Shown here piece by piece: positions 63,893-64,000 of a stretch of 64,000 nt of DNA. The notes below the pieces were generated by a model. The model was given only the letters and a program-made list of their open reading frames with translations. It ran no database searches and was not told where the DNA came from. This DNA is from Cognataquiflexum nitidum. GTDB lineage: Bacteria > Bacteroidota > Bacteroidia > Cytophagales > Cyclobacteriaceae. The stretch spans positions 95,622-159,621 of the forward strand of contig NZ_JAKZAM010000010.1 in the NCBI RefSeq assembly GCF_022538055.1, read 5' to 3'. Numbering within the stretch: position 1 is the first letter of the stretch; each line of letters starts with the position of its first letter. Made by a program: the position numbers and the translations under genes.

Positions 63893-63919
63893 CAAAAAAA
63901 CCAAGCATTTCTGCTTGGC
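63893..63919 (-). terminator. Terminator-like hairpin in the 104-bp unit, copy 2
   Basis: CCAAGCA / TGCTTGG arms with a T run on the minus strand, identical in its core to the hairpin 104 bp away. Confidence 0.75.
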
Positions 63920-64000
63920 TTAGAGTAGCGGGGATTGGACTCGAACCAATGTCCGCCGCGGCGGATATAAGCCGACGAATACCGTTCGTTGTAAAACAAA

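Larger units (their letters stand above)
63789..64000 (-). repeat. 104-bp tandem unit with tRNA T-arm-like hairpins, running off the edge
   Basis: Two copies (spacing 104 bp, homologous points at 63801 and 63905). On the minus strand each holds a short ACGAA-loop-TTCGT hairpin, a TCCGCC..GGCGGA palindrome, a T-arm-like hairpin (ATTGG-TTCGAGT-CCAAT in one, ACAGG-TTCGAGT-CCTGT in the other), acceptor-like CCCCGCTA or TTCTGCTA, and a CCAAGCA...TGCTTGG terminator. The T-stem differs between copies with base pairing kept. No 5' half of a tRNA is present. The second copy reaches base 64000, so more units may lie beyond. Confidence 0.75.

Noticed and set aside
63817..63992. Complete tRNA genes
   Set aside because: Only T-arm and 3' acceptor-like segments are present. 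No D-arm, anticodon loop with T33, or matching 5' acceptor strand can be folded.
63670..63999. Reading frame on the minus strand through the 104-bp repeats
   Set aside because: It runs through terminators and T-arm-like hairpins, and its text (for example HWFESNPRYS) is typical of frames across tRNA-like DNA.

Overview
The window comes from a Bacteroidota chromosome, most likely a gliding or type IX secreting member of the Cytophagales (Cyclobacteriaceae/Algoriphagus-like). The basis is the gldK-L-M-N cluster with a PorP/SprF-type gene, a protein with a type IX C-terminal sorting domain, DUF4271/DUF4197/DUF4221 families, abundant Bacteroidota-style lipoproteins, and several TAnnTTTG -7 promoter boxes. 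The lineage is inferred from gene content only.

Bases 1-37,435 are ordinary core chromosome. They hold ddl, metK, purM, a ceramidase-like gene, a UbiA-type prenyltransferase, an SGNH hydrolase, three FKBP lipoproteins next to a DHH phosphoesterase, and ndk. A long minus-strand run follows (outer-membrane BamA/TamA-like protein, DUF4271, hemD, porP/sprF, gldK, gldL, gldM, gldN), which encodes the type IX secretion/gliding motor and neighbours. Then come hemW, DUF721, a SpoIIE phosphatase-STAS-ATPase partner-switching module, three consecutive parvulin/SurA-type chaperones, a trans-sulfuration PLP enzyme, a large secreted YCF48-like protein, and a CxxCH lipoprotein.

Bases 37,436-46,205 are an accessory, repeat-rich zone. 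It holds a 188-bp tandem array and three near-identical ~0.65-kb direct repeats, each carrying the same unrecognised ~199-residue gene (copies A, B, C; only C is intact). Between A and B lies a HipA-like kinase/DUF3037 pair. Between B and C lie a STAS-like gene and an ATPase gene split by a 413-bp insertion. Copy C abuts a defence island.

Bases 46,337-59,182 are a type I restriction-modification operon with extra modules between hsdS and hsdR: hsdM, ORF6N/PLD-like gene, hsdS, a RloC/PrrC-like candidate anticodon nuclease, RhuM, an AbiE-type antitoxin/toxin pair, hsdR. Two signals stand out. Short copies of the 5' end of hsdR sit directly after the RloC-like gene and after RhuM, as if modules were added repeatedly at the hsdR start. 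And hsdR carries an in-frame REP-associated tyrosine transposase (RAYT) flanked by hairpins, leaving a single TAA stop in an otherwise open 1,281-codon frame.

Bases 59,183-64,000 hold a stand-alone DnaB-C/RecA-like ATPase, a small gene, a second AbiE-type pair whose toxin is a pseudogene, a helicase relic, ~195-bp tandem repeats, GC-rich palindromes, and a 104-bp tandem unit containing tRNA T-arm-like hairpins that runs off the right edge.
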